From NCBI GenBank assembly GCA_964635375.1, contig CAZWOU010000014.1, forward strand, positions 5,504 through 69,503: a DNA stretch of 64,000 bases, read 5' to 3'. A program made the translations under genes and the position numbers. The notes beneath the pieces are model-generated. The model did no database searches. It saw only the letters and a list, made by a program, of their open reading frames with translations, and was not told the DNA's origin. Positions 26,719-35,815 of this stretch are shown in pieces (positions within the stretch are counted from its first letter, which is position 1; every line of letters begins with the position of its first letter). The stretch comes from CAZMNY01 sp964635375 (GTDB lineage Bacteria > Planctomycetota > Planctomycetia > Pirellulales > Pirellulaceae).

Positions 26719-28320
26719 ATGGATCAAGCACGGCTGAATGAACTTACGGAAACGTTCTTCACATGTCGTCGCGATGAGCTCTCGCAGATTTTCGACGAGA
26801 TGCTCTCCGCTCTGGATGCAGAGCAGTCGCTGCCGCCCGGAGGCTTGATGTCTCGGAACTACGAGACGGCTCAGGCCAATCCAGAAATCCACACCTTGCC
26901 CGGAAACCTCAAGGACGCGAGAGACGCGATCTTTCCGTTCTTCTGGGGCACCGATAGCTGGCAGTCCAAACTCCATCTGGAAAACGTCAAAGGGCCTCCC
27001 AATTATGCTTCGCTCGTGGGGGCAATCGCTGCCTTGCTGAAGAACCCGAATCTCTGCGTCGACAAGTACTGTCTGAGGTCGAATGAACTGGAGGTCAAGT
27101 CGATCACCGCGCTCGCGAACCTGATCTTCTACCACACCGAAACACCTTGGGGCGTGTTCACGATTGGCGGGACTATCTCAAATCTGTACGGCGGGAAGCT
27201 TGGCATCGAGAAGGTCGCGCCCGGTACGATGCAGAACGGAATGCGAGGTTTGTCGCTTGCAGGAATCGTCTCCGAAGCTGGCCATTACTCAAACGCCACA
27301 CTCGCCGGCTGGCTAGGCATTGGCGTTCAGAATTTGCATGCCATTCCAACAGATCCAGATATGTCGATGAGGCTGGATTTGCTCGAGGACAAGCTTGAGG
27401 AGCTCTATGCGAAGGGCGAACTAGTTGCTTTTGTGATTGCGACGTTTGGCACCACCGACGCCTTTGGAATCGACGACATTCGAGCGATCAAAGAGATTAT
27501 TGGTCGCAAGAGTGAGGAGCATGGCGCGACCCGACCGCATCTCCATGTGGACGCCGCCGTCGGTTGGGTCAGTTGTTTCTTGACTGAGTACGATGTGGAA
27601 AACAACCCACTTGGCGCCGAACCTGAAACACTCGAACTGATTGAGCGAACCAAGACGGCGACCGTTGGTTTCAGGCTTGCGGACTCAGTCACAATCGACT
27701 TTCATAAGATGGGCTGGGGGCATTATCCTTCGAGCGCCTTCATCGTCCGCAAACGAGACGACTTGGCTCGACTGGCGCGGACGCGGCAGGACGTGCCTTA
27801 TTTTTGCGACGCCGATTTCCGTCACGATCCGGCTCTCTTTACGCTCGAATGCTCTCGGCCCGGTATCGGACCCTACGCTGTGATGGCGTCGCTCAACGGG
27901 ATTGGGCTGACCGGCTACCGCATGTTGGTCGCCAACGCCATTGAAAAAGCCCATCGCCTCAAGACGCGCATTGAAAGACTCAGTTATTGCAAAGTGATCA
28001 ATTTGGACACGCCTGGGCCTACCGTCTGCTGGTGGGTGATGCCACGCGGCCGTGATGCGAAGGAAATCTTCGCCAAACTCTGTGCGGGCGAGCTGGGCGA
28101 CGAAGAGCAGGGGCAGTACCTCCACGAAATTCGCCGCTTGTTCGACAAGCGGGAGTCTTCGCTGGACCCGGCGGTCGACGCCAGGTTGAGCTTCACAACC
28201 TCCGTTGGCTATTGCCCCAACGGCGTTCAGATTCCAGCTTGGAAGGCTGTCTTCTTTAACCCGAAAACCGACGATGAGGTCATCGACGGGATCATCGCCA
28301 GCATCGAAGACATCAGTTGA
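26719..28320 (+). CDS. PLP-dependent group II decarboxylase (glutamate/tyrosine decarboxylase-like)
   Basis: A 533-residue pyridoxal-phosphate enzyme. The start at 26719 follows GGAGCGGAGG. Visible are the cofactor-contact region TIGGTISNLYGGKLGIEK, the Asp-containing HLHVDAAVGWV and the Schiff-base lysine in VTIDFHKMGWGHYPSSAF, the classic HK of glutamate, DOPA and histidine decarboxylases. The pattern excludes simple aminotransferases. The substrate (Glu, Asp, Tyr or other) cannot be decided from the sequence. The last bases overlap tail-to-tail with the minus-strand gene by 8 bases. Confidence 0.88.
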   Translation: MDQARLNELTETFFTCRRDELSQIFDEMLSALDAEQSLPPGGLMSRNYETAQANPEIHTLPGNLKDARDAIFPFFWGTDSWQSKLHLENVKGPPNYASLVGAIAALLKNPNLCVDKYCLRSNELEVKSITALANLIFYHTETPWGVFTIGGTISNLYGGKLGIEKVAPGTMQNGMRGLSLAGIVSEAGHYSNATLAGWLGIGVQNLHAIPTDPDMSMRLDLLEDKLEELYAKGELVAFVIATFGTTDAFGIDDIRAIKEIIGRKSEEHGATRPHLHVDAAVGWVSCFLTEYDVENNPLGAEPETLELIERTKTATVGFRLADSVTIDFHKMGWGHYPSSAFIVRKRDDLARLARTRQDVPYFCDADFRHDPALFTLECSRPGIGPYAVMASLNGIGLTGYRMLVANAIEKAHRLKTRIERLSYCKVINLDTPGPTVCWWVMPRGRDAKEIFAKLCAGELGDEEQGQYLHEIRRLFDKRESSLDPAVDARLSFTTSVGYCPNGVQIPAWKAVFFNPKTDDEVIDGIIASIEDIS

Positions 28321-29194
28321 TTACTGCATAGCCCGCGAATTGGCCTCGCGGCGCCAACTCAGCCTGCAGTCGGTCGACGGTCTCGCGCCGGCCGTCGTCG
28401 CCGTCCGCCGCGCGCCATACGACAACGGGCCGATCCGGATTGATGTCGGCCAGTCTTGCCACCGGTCGCCAGATTGCGTCGGCCCAATCGCGAACCTGCT
28501 GACCAGGCGCCAGGCCTGCGGCGTCGCCGTCGGCAATTAGCAACAAGTTGCGTGCAAGCCGTCTCGGTTCGCCGTCAATCGCGGCGGCTGCATCACGGTT
28601 CAAGATCGCTGCGATCACCGCCGGGAACTGGCCAACTCGTTTCAGCGAGTCCGCCGGGTCAACATGCCGCCTCAAATCGGCCAAGATGCGGACTCCCTGT
28701 CGAGACGCTTGCTCGAGGAAGTCGTTATCGATCGAGTCGCAAACAACGGTCGTCTCGGTTTCTCGCCACCGCGCGAAATCGGTTTGATGATCAGGCCCCG
28801 CTTGGACAGCCCGCAGCACCCAACGACGCCCGGCAAAAAAGAAACTCCGCCCTCGGACCCCCAGCGGGCGGAAGCCGAGTTGTCGAGTTGTCTCGCCCAC
28901 GAGTTGCTGATCGTCGAACAGTTGAATCTTCAGTCGGTAGATGGCCGGTTGGTTGGAGACCCAAAAGCAGGGGTCGGTCACCACAGCTGCGCAGAGCAAC
29001 GTCTCACCAGGCACGTGGGACATCTTAAAGGCAGCCGGCAGGGTGACGCCAGCGGCCGAGAACGGGCCCCGGACTTCGCCGCTCAGCCGATATCTCTCGC
29101 TGCCGCAGAGCCCGTCAATCGTGGCGTAGACTCGGGCCGTGTGTTCGTTAAGTTCCCCAAAGAACGCTTGCACGTCGTCGACGGAATGGGTCAC
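28313..29194 (-). CDS. GH2-like beta-sandwich protein of unknown function, coupled to uvrA-like gene
   Basis: A 293-residue protein. The N-terminal half resembles the immunoglobulin-like sandwich and the strand-to-barrel transition of family-2 glycoside hydrolases: PCFWVSNQPAIYRLKIQL, then LGFRPLGVRGRSFFFAGRRWVLRAVQ. The C-terminal half alternates helices and strands as in a TIM-barrel fragment (ILADLRRHVD, LLLIADGD, RPVVVWRAADG), but no catalytic Glu motif is seen, so enzymatic activity is doubtful. Its ATG overlaps the UvrA-like stop (29191-29194), which implies coupled translation. What it does beside a repair ATPase is unclear. Confidence 0.55.
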   Translation of the reverse strand: MTHSVDDVQAFFGELNEHTARVYATIDGLCGSERYRLSGEVRGPFSAAGVTLPAAFKMSHVPGETLLCAAVVTDPCFWVSNQPAIYRLKIQLFDDQQLVGETTRQLGFRPLGVRGRSFFFAGRRWVLRAVQAGPDHQTDFARWRETETTVVCDSIDNDFLEQASRQGVRILADLRRHVDPADSLKRVGQFPAVIAAILNRDAAAAIDGEPRRLARNLLLIADGDAAGLAPGQQVRDWADAIWRPVARLADINPDRPVVVWRAADGDDGRRETVDRLQAELAPRGQFAGYAVIN

Positions 29195-32034
29195 TCGTCA
29201 ACTCCAACTAGGGCGTCAGCCAAGAATCGTGCAGTCGCCGAATCGGCATGCCGGGCTACTTTTTCAGGCGTGCCATGGCAGACGATTTGCCCTCCGTCAT
29301 CACCCGCGCCTGGCCCCAAATCGATGATGTAATCGGCCGCCTTGATCAGCTGAAGATTATGTTCGACAACGATCAACGAATGGCCAATGTTCAGCAACGC
29401 GTCGAAGCAATCGAGCAATTGGACAACATCGGAAAAATGTAGGCCGGTCGTCGGCTCGTCTAAGATGAACAGTGTCCGATTTCGAGCCGCCGTGGATAAG
29501 TAGGCGGCCAGCTTGAGTCGCTGCGCTTCGCCGACCGATAAGGTGTTGGCCGGTTGGCCGAGTCGCAGATAGTCGAGTCCCACATCGATCAGGCGTTTGA
29601 GCTTGGTTTGCACTTTCGTTTGGCCTCGAAAGAACGAGAACGCTTCGCGAACCGTCATCTCAAGCACGTCCGCAATATTGCGGCCGCGATAGGTGACCTC
29701 GAGAATCTCGTCGCGATATCGCATTCCGCCGCATTGTGGGCAACGCCGATAGACATCGGCAAGAAACTGCATGTCAATTTTCTCGTAGCCGTCTCCATCG
29801 CAATGGCTGCAGCGCCCTCCGCTCACGTTGAAGCTGAAATGGCCCGCCGTATAGTTTCGCGTCCTCGCATCGATGGTATCGGCAAAGACAGCCCGAATCT
29901 GATCAAACGCCTTGATGTAAGTGACCGGGTTCGATCGGGGCGAACGACCAATGGGGCTTTGGTCCACAAGCACAATGTCATCGACTTGCCCGTCTCCGTA
30001 GACGTCGTCGTACGTGTAGGGTTTTGGCCCGTCCTTTCGTTTGCGGCGGCAGAGGGCGCCGTAGAGCGTGTTCTGCACAAGCGTGCTTTTGCCCGATCCG
30101 CTCACGCCAGTCACGACGCACAATACTCCGAGTGGAAACTCGACGGTCAGGTTCTTCAAATTGTTGCCGCAAGCGCCGGCTAGCCGAACCCATCCCCGAC
30201 CGGCTTCGCGATGGGTCGAGCCGACCGTGACGCCGCGTCGGCCCGTGAGGAACTCACCCGTCAAACTTGCGTCCGGCTCCATCATCTCTTGCAGGCTACC
30301 TTCGAAAACCACCGTGCCGCCGCGCTCGCCCGCACCGGGTCCAATTTCGATCAACCGATCCGCCGCCCGCAACATTGCCTCCTCGTGCTCAACCACGACC
30401 ACCGTGTTGCCGCGGTCACGCAAGCCTCGAATCGTCGTCACCAGCCGTTCAACGTCTGCGGGGTGAAGGCCGACGGTTGGTTCGTCCAGTACGTACAGCA
30501 TGTTGACCAAGCTGCTGCCGAGCGCCGAAGTCAGAGCCACGCGTTGGGTCTCGCCCCCGCTGAGCGTTCGCAACGTTCGCTCCAAGCTCAAGTAGCCAAG
30601 CCCCACTTCGTGGAGAAATCCAAGTCGCGAAACGACCTGTTCCAACATGATCCGGGCAATGTCCAGTTCACGCGGCGCCAACTCCAATCGCCCAAAGAAC
30701 TCTTTCGCCTCGGCGACCCGCATTTCGCCGATTTCCGCGATGCTCTTTCCGCCAATCTTCGTCGCCAAACTCTCCGGTCGAAGACGCGCGCCGCCGCAAC
30801 TTACGCACTGGCGATAACTGCGCCAGCGACTAAGGAAGACCCGCAAGTGCATCTTGTATTTGCGACGTTCGAGCCAGGCGAAGAAGCCATCGAGTCCGCC
30901 AAACTCTCGTTCCGGCACGCCGCAGCGGATCAACTCCAGGTGTCGCGGCTCAAGTTCCTTGTAAGGAGTGTCCAGCGGCAGATCAAAGTCGCCCGCCAAC
31001 TCTATTAGCTCCTCTAACTCGTGCGAATAGGCCGGAGTGTTCCAAGGCGCAATCGCCCCGTCTCGGATCGTCTTTTGGGGGTCCGGAACGACCAGGTCCA
31101 TATCGATGTCGATGATGTTTCCAAAGCCCTCGCAATCGGGGCAAGCGCCCAGAGGACTGTTGAAACTGAACAGGCGAGGTTCTAGCCGTGGGTACTCAAG
31201 CCCGCACGGGTCGCAGGTCATCGCCGCGCTGAAGCCCCAGACATTGAACTCGCGTCCGTCCGCAACCAAGCGAGGTTTGGATCGCAAAACGGGTGCATCA
31301 ACCGCGGCGTCGACCAAAGCCACACACCTTCCGCCCCCGTGAACAAATGCAGTTTCCAGCGAGTCGTGTAGACGCTCTGAACCGGCGGCCCCGACAACAA
31401 GTCGATCGATAACAACCATAATCGACTTTTGCGAGCCCGCAGATCCAAGCGAACCATTCAAGTCGGCCAGAGAATGCAGCTTGCCGCCCTCGATGATTCG
31501 GACGAAGCCGTCCTCCCGCAATGATCTCAACTCCGCTTCGGTCTGATCGAAATCAAACTCGCGTTCGAAGGCGATCATGAACTTGCCGCCGTCGGGGAGG
31601 CTGGATATCTGTTTGGCCACCGTTGGCGGGCTCTCCGGACGAACCTCTTGGCCACATGAGTTGCACATCGTGCGACCAATTTTCGCGAACAGTAGACGAA
31701 GATAGTCGGACGTTTCTGTCGCTGTTCCAACCGTCGATCGACTCGACCGAGAAGTGTGCTTGTGGGTGACCGCAATGGCTGGTGGAATTCCCTCGATCTT
31801 CTCCGCCTGCGGTTTCTCAAGCTGCTCGAGAAACTGCCGAGTATACGCGGAGAAGCTCTCGATGTAGCGTCGCTGCCCTTCTGCGTAGAGCGTGTCGAGC
31901 GCTAAACTGGTCTTGCCGCTTCCGCTCACGCCGCACAGCACGATCAACTTTCCGTGAGGAATGGCGAGATCAACCGATTGCAGATTGTGAACCTCCACGC
32001 CTTCCAGTCGGATTTCGTCGTAGCTTGAACTCAT
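29191..32034 (-). CDS. uvrA: UvrA-like excinuclease ABC subunit A with altered second signature
   Basis: A 947-residue tandem ABC ATPase of nucleotide excision repair. ABC1 begins with CGVSGSGKTSLALDTLYAEGQRRYIES, carries a UvrB-binding region (with MCNSCGQ), then zinc cysteines (CDPCGLEY...GACPDCEGFG), signature LSGGETQRVALTSALG and YVLDEPTVGLHP. ABC2 has VTGVSGSGKSTLVQNTLYGAL, zinc module GRCSHCDGDGYEKIDMQFL...CPQCGG, signature LSVGEAQRLKLA and FILDEPTTGLH. The second signature has Val (codon 29533-29535) where LSGGE is normal. I start at 32032-32034, where homology begins; the frame is open upstream but has no homology. It may be a UvrA paralogue and not the housekeeping copy. Confidence 0.9.
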   Translation of the reverse strand: MSSSYDEIRLEGVEVHNLQSVDLAIPHGKLIVLCGVSGSGKTSLALDTLYAEGQRRYIESFSAYTRQFLEQLEKPQAEKIEGIPPAIAVTHKHTSRSSRSTVGTATETSDYLRLLFAKIGRTMCNSCGQEVRPESPPTVAKQISSLPDGGKFMIAFEREFDFDQTEAELRSLREDGFVRIIEGGKLHSLADLNGSLGSAGSQKSIMVVIDRLVVGAAGSERLHDSLETAFVHGGGRCVALVDAAVDAPVLRSKPRLVADGREFNVWGFSAAMTCDPCGLEYPRLEPRLFSFNSPLGACPDCEGFGNIIDIDMDLVVPDPQKTIRDGAIAPWNTPAYSHELEELIELAGDFDLPLDTPYKELEPRHLELIRCGVPEREFGGLDGFFAWLERRKYKMHLRVFLSRWRSYRQCVSCGGARLRPESLATKIGGKSIAEIGEMRVAEAKEFFGRLELAPRELDIARIMLEQVVSRLGFLHEVGLGYLSLERTLRTLSGGETQRVALTSALGSSLVNMLYVLDEPTVGLHPADVERLVTTIRGLRDRGNTVVVVEHEEAMLRAADRLIEIGPGAGERGGTVVFEGSLQEMMEPDASLTGEFLTGRRGVTVGSTHREAGRGWVRLAGACGNNLKNLTVEFPLGVLCVVTGVSGSGKSTLVQNTLYGALCRRKRKDGPKPYTYDDVYGDGQVDDIVLVDQSPIGRSPRSNPVTYIKAFDQIRAVFADTIDARTRNYTAGHFSFNVSGGRCSHCDGDGYEKIDMQFLADVYRRCPQCGGMRYRDEILEVTYRGRNIADVLEMTVREAFSFFRGQTKVQTKLKRLIDVGLDYLRLGQPANTLSVGEAQRLKLAAYLSTAARNRTLFILDEPTTGLHFSDVVQLLDCFDALLNIGHSLIVVEHNLQLIKAADYIIDLGPGAGDDGGQIVCHGTPEKVARHADSATARFLADALVGVDE

Positions 32035-32347
32035 GATCGCCTGTATTCCCACACGCGGCGTCGCCGGTTGGGTTGTTGTATGGACGACAAATTTGGATGA
32101 CGCCAAACCGGTCATCATAATTGCCCGGAATGCTTGTGAGTAGGCCGGGCCTCGGCAATCGTCCGATGTGGCGCCAGTATTCTCCTCTCGCCCCGCCCGC
32201 TCCCGCCTGTCCCGCATTGAGACGTGAGCTAGGCCACTTGAAGGCGACCCAGTGCACCGGGCCTCTCTTGCCAGCCTTTCGCGCAAGTGTACATTGGCGT
32301 GTACATTGTGGGGCAAAGACCAATTGAACAAGAGCGGCCGACAAAGA
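32035..32347. other. Divergent intergenic region upstream of the UvrA-like gene
   Basis: About 313 bases between the UvrA-like gene and the small membrane protein. It contains two direct copies of GTGTACATTG (32287-32296 and 32299-32308, period 12), each with the TGTACA palindrome, which could be a regulator site close to the 32348 start. No gene is seen here. Confidence 0.45.
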
Positions 32348-32686
32348 ATGTTTATCCGGCGTTTCAACCCGTTTTACCCTCTGTCGATCCTGGTCGGCAT
32401 CGCCTTTCTCATCACCGCCGCAGCTTATGGCGTGATGGCGTTGCGTGGCGCCTCGCCGCAATTGCTTGATGGCTCCGACGAGTCGCCGTTGATGACGTTC
32501 CTGGACAAACATGGCGTCACGCTGTTCCTACTGGAACTGGGAATTCTAACGGTCACAACTGTGGCGGCCATAATCACCGATGGCTATTGGATGGGCAACG
32601 CGTCAACCGCAGCGCCAACCGCAGGGGACGCCGACGAATCAGAACTGAACACCTCAGGGGAATCGAAGCATGAAAGTGCAGAGTAA
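32348..32686 (+). CDS. Small two-TM membrane protein
   Basis: A 112-residue hypothetical membrane protein. Two hydrophobic helices, FYPLSILVGIAFLITAAAYGVMAL and VTLFLLELGILTVTTVAAIITD, flank a short polar loop; the C-terminal 30 residues are acidic and disordered (GDADESELNTSGESKHESAE). The gene end overlaps the following cupin gene start by 17 bases, so the two are co-transcribed. No known family. Confidence 0.6.
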   Translation: MFIRRFNPFYPLSILVGIAFLITAAAYGVMALRGASPQLLDGSDESPLMTFLDKHGVTLFLLELGILTVTTVAAIITDGYWMGNASTAAPTAGDADESELNTSGESKHESAE

Positions 32687-33047
32687 CGAGTCGATCTCAC
32701 AACACGACGTAGACATGCCAGGTGCGGAGAAGTGCCGAGTCCGTTGGCTTGTCGACTCTCATGACGGGGCGCCGAACTTCGCTATGAGGCAATTCGAAGT
32801 CGGACCAGGCGGCCACACTCCCAAGCACCATCACCCGTACGAGCACGAAGTCTATGTGCTTGCTGGGCAGGGTGAGATCTATGAAGGCGATTCGCCCCAC
32901 GCGATCGAGGCGGGCGATGTCGTCTTCGTTGAGCCCGACGAGGTCCATCAGTTTCGAAACACCGGCGATTCGCCGCTCAAGTTCATCTGCTTGGTGCCCA
33001 ACTCCGCCGGCCAGGGGCCGGCTCCTGAATGTGGGCGTCTGCCGTAA
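32670..33047 (+). CDS. Small cupin-domain protein
   Basis: A 125-residue single-domain cupin. Motif 1 is GGHTPKHHHPYEHEVYVLAGQG, with the three His and the Glu for metal binding, and motif 2 is GDVVFVEPDEVHQFRNTGD. Such small cupins act as isomerases, dioxygenases or sensors; nothing here narrows it. The start overlaps the end of the upstream membrane-protein gene by 17 bases, and NAD-dependent DNA ligase follows 49 bases later on the same strand. Confidence 0.88.
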   Translation: MKVQSNESISQHDVDMPGAEKCRVRWLVDSHDGAPNFAMRQFEVGPGGHTPKHHHPYEHEVYVLAGQGEIYEGDSPHAIEAGDVVFVEPDEVHQFRNTGDSPLKFICLVPNSAGQGPAPECGRLP

Positions 33048-33096
33048 GCGATGGAGAGCAGATCTTGGAACAGCATCAGCGCTAGGGGGAGCTAAC

Positions 33097-35115
33097 ATGA
33101 CTACCAGGAAGAGTGCCGTGTCGATTGAGGAACTACGAGACGTCATTCGGCAGCATGACCAGAAGTACTATGTCGACGCCTCGCCCGAAATTAGCGATCT
33201 CGAGTACGACCGCCTGATGGACCAGTTGAAGGCACTGGAGGCCGACAACCCCGACCTGGTAACCGCCGACAGCCCGACTCAGCGCGTGGGAGAATCTCCC
33301 GTTGCCCATTTGGAGCAAGTCGAGCACCGGATGCCGATGCTGTCCATCGACAACACGTACAGCATTGAAGAGCTTGAGCAATTCGGCGATCGAACCGCGG
33401 GCTTGCTGCCGGACGAGGCACTGGAATGGGTTGTCGAACTGAAAATTGACGGCGTGGCGGCGACGTTGATCTATGAAGACGGCTTGCTGACTCGCGCGGT
33501 CACTCGCGGCAACGGCGTCGTGGGCGATGACATTACTCACAATGTCCGTACGATCGCCGATGTACCGCTGCGATTGCTGACCGATTCGCCTCCCGCCGTG
33601 CTTGAGGTGCGCGGCGAAGTCTATATGGCTAACGACGAGCTCGTGCGATTGAATGAACAGCAAACAGCCAATGGCGAGGCGACCTACAAGAACACTCGAA
33701 ATGTCTCGGCTGGCGCGATTCGACTGCTCGATCCAAAGATATGTGCGTCACGCAACTTGCGCATGTTCTGTCACGGGATGGGTTTATGCGATGGAGTCGC
33801 TGTCGACACGTATACTGAGTTTCTCGCGTTGATTGGCCAATTTGGTTTGCCAGCCACGCCGATGGCCAAAGGGTTCCCCAGTTTTTCGGCCGCCGTTCAA
33901 TACAGCGAGCGGACAATTGAGCGACTTCATGAGCTCGATTTTGAGGTCGATGGTTTGGTGCTGAAAGTCAACCGATTAGACCAGCGTGAACAACTTGGCG
34001 CCCGCTCAAAGAGTCCTCGTTGGCTTGTGGCTTACAAGTGGGAGAAGTACGAAGCCATCACAAAACTCAACTCCATCACGCTGCAAGTCGGCAAGACCGG
34101 TGCTGTCACTCCGGTCGCCGAAATGGAACCAGTGGAGTTGGCCGGGACGACGGTCAGTCGCGCCAGTCTACACAACTTTGATGAGATACAACGCAAAGAC
34201 ATTCGAGTTGGCGACACCGTCGTTGTCGAAAAGGCGGGAAAGATCATTCCTCATATCGTGCGAGTTGAGAAGCATGAACGAGAGTCTGGTTCGCTCGAGT
34301 TCAAAACGCCAACAGGGTGTCCCGAATGCGAGACGGCATTGAGCCGAGACGATGGTGGCGTCTATGTGCGGTGCACCAATCCAGACTGTCCGGCTCAAAT
34401 CAAGGAGAAGCTGCGTTATTACGCCACTCGCAACGCGATGGACATTGAAGGTTTGGGCGACAAAGTCGTGGGGCAAGTTTACGATGCCGGCTTGGTCCGA
34501 TCGATCGGCGACTTGTACCGCCTCGATGTCGATGGCCTACTGAAGCTCGAACGCATGGGGAAACGGTCGGCTGTGAAGCTGCTTGGCGGCATTGAGACCA
34601 GCAAGTCGAGAGGCCTTGAGCGTTTGCTCAACGCCCTTTCAATCCGCCATGTGGGTGGGCGAGTCGCGGAAATTCTCGCCCAACGATTTGGCGACATCGA
34701 CACAATGCAACGCACGCCGCTTGAGGAGTTCGATGAGGTGGACGAAATCGGCGGTGTCATTGCTCAGAGCGTCCACGATTTTCTGCACAGCGACGCCGGC
34801 AGTTCGCTGATTGAGGATTTGCGGTCGAGCGGCGTGTCTTTGGTTGCCGCGACTCCGACAATCGCTGGCGAACAAGACGGCTCATTTTCCGGTTTGACCT
34901 TTGTCGTCACCGGCACGCTCGAGAATTACTCGCGAACCGAGGCGCAAGCCGCCATCAAACAGCACGGCGGGAAGACCTCATCCAGCGTTTCGGCGAAGAC
35001 CGACTACTTGCTCGCAGGAGCGAAGGCGGGTAGCAAGCTCGCCAAAGCTGAAAAACTGGGAGTTAAGGTGCTTACGGAGGAACGGTTTGATCAACTGCTG
35101 GCGAACGACAATTGA
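33097..35115 (+). CDS. ligA: NAD-dependent DNA ligase
   Basis: A 672-residue replicative DNA ligase that seals nicks using NAD+. Domain order: Ia domain (HDQKYYVDASPEISDLEYDRLMDQL), adenylation domain with the AMP-accepting lysine in ELKIDGVAATL, then VTRGNGVVGDDIT and EVRGEVYM. The OB fold follows, then the four-Cys zinc finger (GCPECETAL...VRCTNPDCPAQ), HhH repeats and a C-terminal BRCT domain (GLTFVVTGTLENYSRTEAQAAIKQHGGK...YLLAGAKAGSKL). All key parts are present and length is normal. GGGGGAG lies 8 bases upstream of ATG 33097; the frame opens further upstream inside the cupin gene but without homology. Confidence 0.97.
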   Translation: MTTRKSAVSIEELRDVIRQHDQKYYVDASPEISDLEYDRLMDQLKALEADNPDLVTADSPTQRVGESPVAHLEQVEHRMPMLSIDNTYSIEELEQFGDRTAGLLPDEALEWVVELKIDGVAATLIYEDGLLTRAVTRGNGVVGDDITHNVRTIADVPLRLLTDSPPAVLEVRGEVYMANDELVRLNEQQTANGEATYKNTRNVSAGAIRLLDPKICASRNLRMFCHGMGLCDGVAVDTYTEFLALIGQFGLPATPMAKGFPSFSAAVQYSERTIERLHELDFEVDGLVLKVNRLDQREQLGARSKSPRWLVAYKWEKYEAITKLNSITLQVGKTGAVTPVAEMEPVELAGTTVSRASLHNFDEIQRKDIRVGDTVVVEKAGKIIPHIVRVEKHERESGSLEFKTPTGCPECETALSRDDGGVYVRCTNPDCPAQIKEKLRYYATRNAMDIEGLGDKVVGQVYDAGLVRSIGDLYRLDVDGLLKLERMGKRSAVKLLGGIETSKSRGLERLLNALSIRHVGGRVAEILAQRFGDIDTMQRTPLEEFDEVDEIGGVIAQSVHDFLHSDAGSSLIEDLRSSGVSLVAATPTIAGEQDGSFSGLTFVVTGTLENYSRTEAQAAIKQHGGKTSSSVSAKTDYLLAGAKAGSKLAKAEKLGVKVLTEERFDQLLANDN

Positions 35116-35137
35116 GCGAGTCTTTTCCTATTCGCTC
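35114..35137. terminator. Weak candidate bidirectional hairpin between convergent genes
   Basis: GAGCGA (35114-35119) and TCGCTC (35132-35137) can pair around a T-rich loop at the junction of the ligase and DUF1697 genes. The stem is short and there is no clear T-run, so it is only a candidate. Confidence 0.25.
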
Positions 35138-35682
35138 GCGAGCATGTCTAACAACTTGAAGACGGTATTGTGGTTTCTGACGGTCAGCTGTTGATAGAGC
35201 GGCGACTTGGACAGCTTGATCATCGTCGTCTTGGTCACGTGCTCCTTCGAGGCGGACCAGAAGATGGCGCCCGACGTGGATGTGACAGTCTCAATGTCCG
35301 TGTCAGGCGGTTCTAGTTGAGACATCACTTTCTTGGCCGTGAGGCCGCGGAGCGTGAATAGGGCGTTGTGCTTGCGCGTGTCGTCCGCGCCCCAGTCAGT
35401 TGGTGCGCCTCGCACTGCGGACTCGTACTTGCTTCGAGTTAGGACAACGGCGCGCGCTGCATAGCAAAACCGTGCAGAAAGCGCCGCTTCGATCGCCGAC
35501 GTCAACTCCTTGACGCCCGTTGTTTGAGAGCGAAAAAGGACGTTGCCGCTTTGGATGTAGGTGGTTACTTTGGCGAAGCCGAGTTGCTCAAAGCACTCGC
35601 GCAGGTCGTCCTTGGAAATAACGTTCTTCCCGCCAACGTTGATTCCTCGAAGCAATGCCAAGTACTGTCTGTTTTTCGCCAT
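35128..35682 (-). CDS. DUF1697 family protein
   Basis: A 184-residue protein matching DUF1697 from the first residues: QYLALLRGINVGGKNVISKDDLRECFEQLGF, then VTTYIQSGNVLFRS. These soluble proteins are widespread and of unknown biochemical function. Length is typical. It is convergent with the DNA ligase gene, 12 bases apart, and stands alone on this strand. Confidence 0.93.
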   Translation of the reverse strand: MAKNRQYLALLRGINVGGKNVISKDDLRECFEQLGFAKVTTYIQSGNVLFRSQTTGVKELTSAIEAALSARFCYAARAVVLTRSKYESAVRGAPTDWGADDTRKHNALFTLRGLTAKKVMSQLEPPDTDIETVTSTSGAIFWSASKEHVTKTTMIKLSKSPLYQQLTVRNHNTVFKLLDMLASE

Positions 35683-35815
35683 CGCCAGATTCTAACAGTC
35701 TGCTCGCATCCGGCTCAACTGATTCACGTTTCTTCGGTGCCTGGTCGGGCCACCGCTCCCCGCGGGGCGACGTTGGAAGGTATAACAAGGGCGCCCCATC
35801 ACACAAAGTGGTCCA

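Noticed and set aside
32035..32367. 111-codon N-terminal extension of the UvrA-like protein
   Set aside because: No homology, and it crosses the divergent promoter region.
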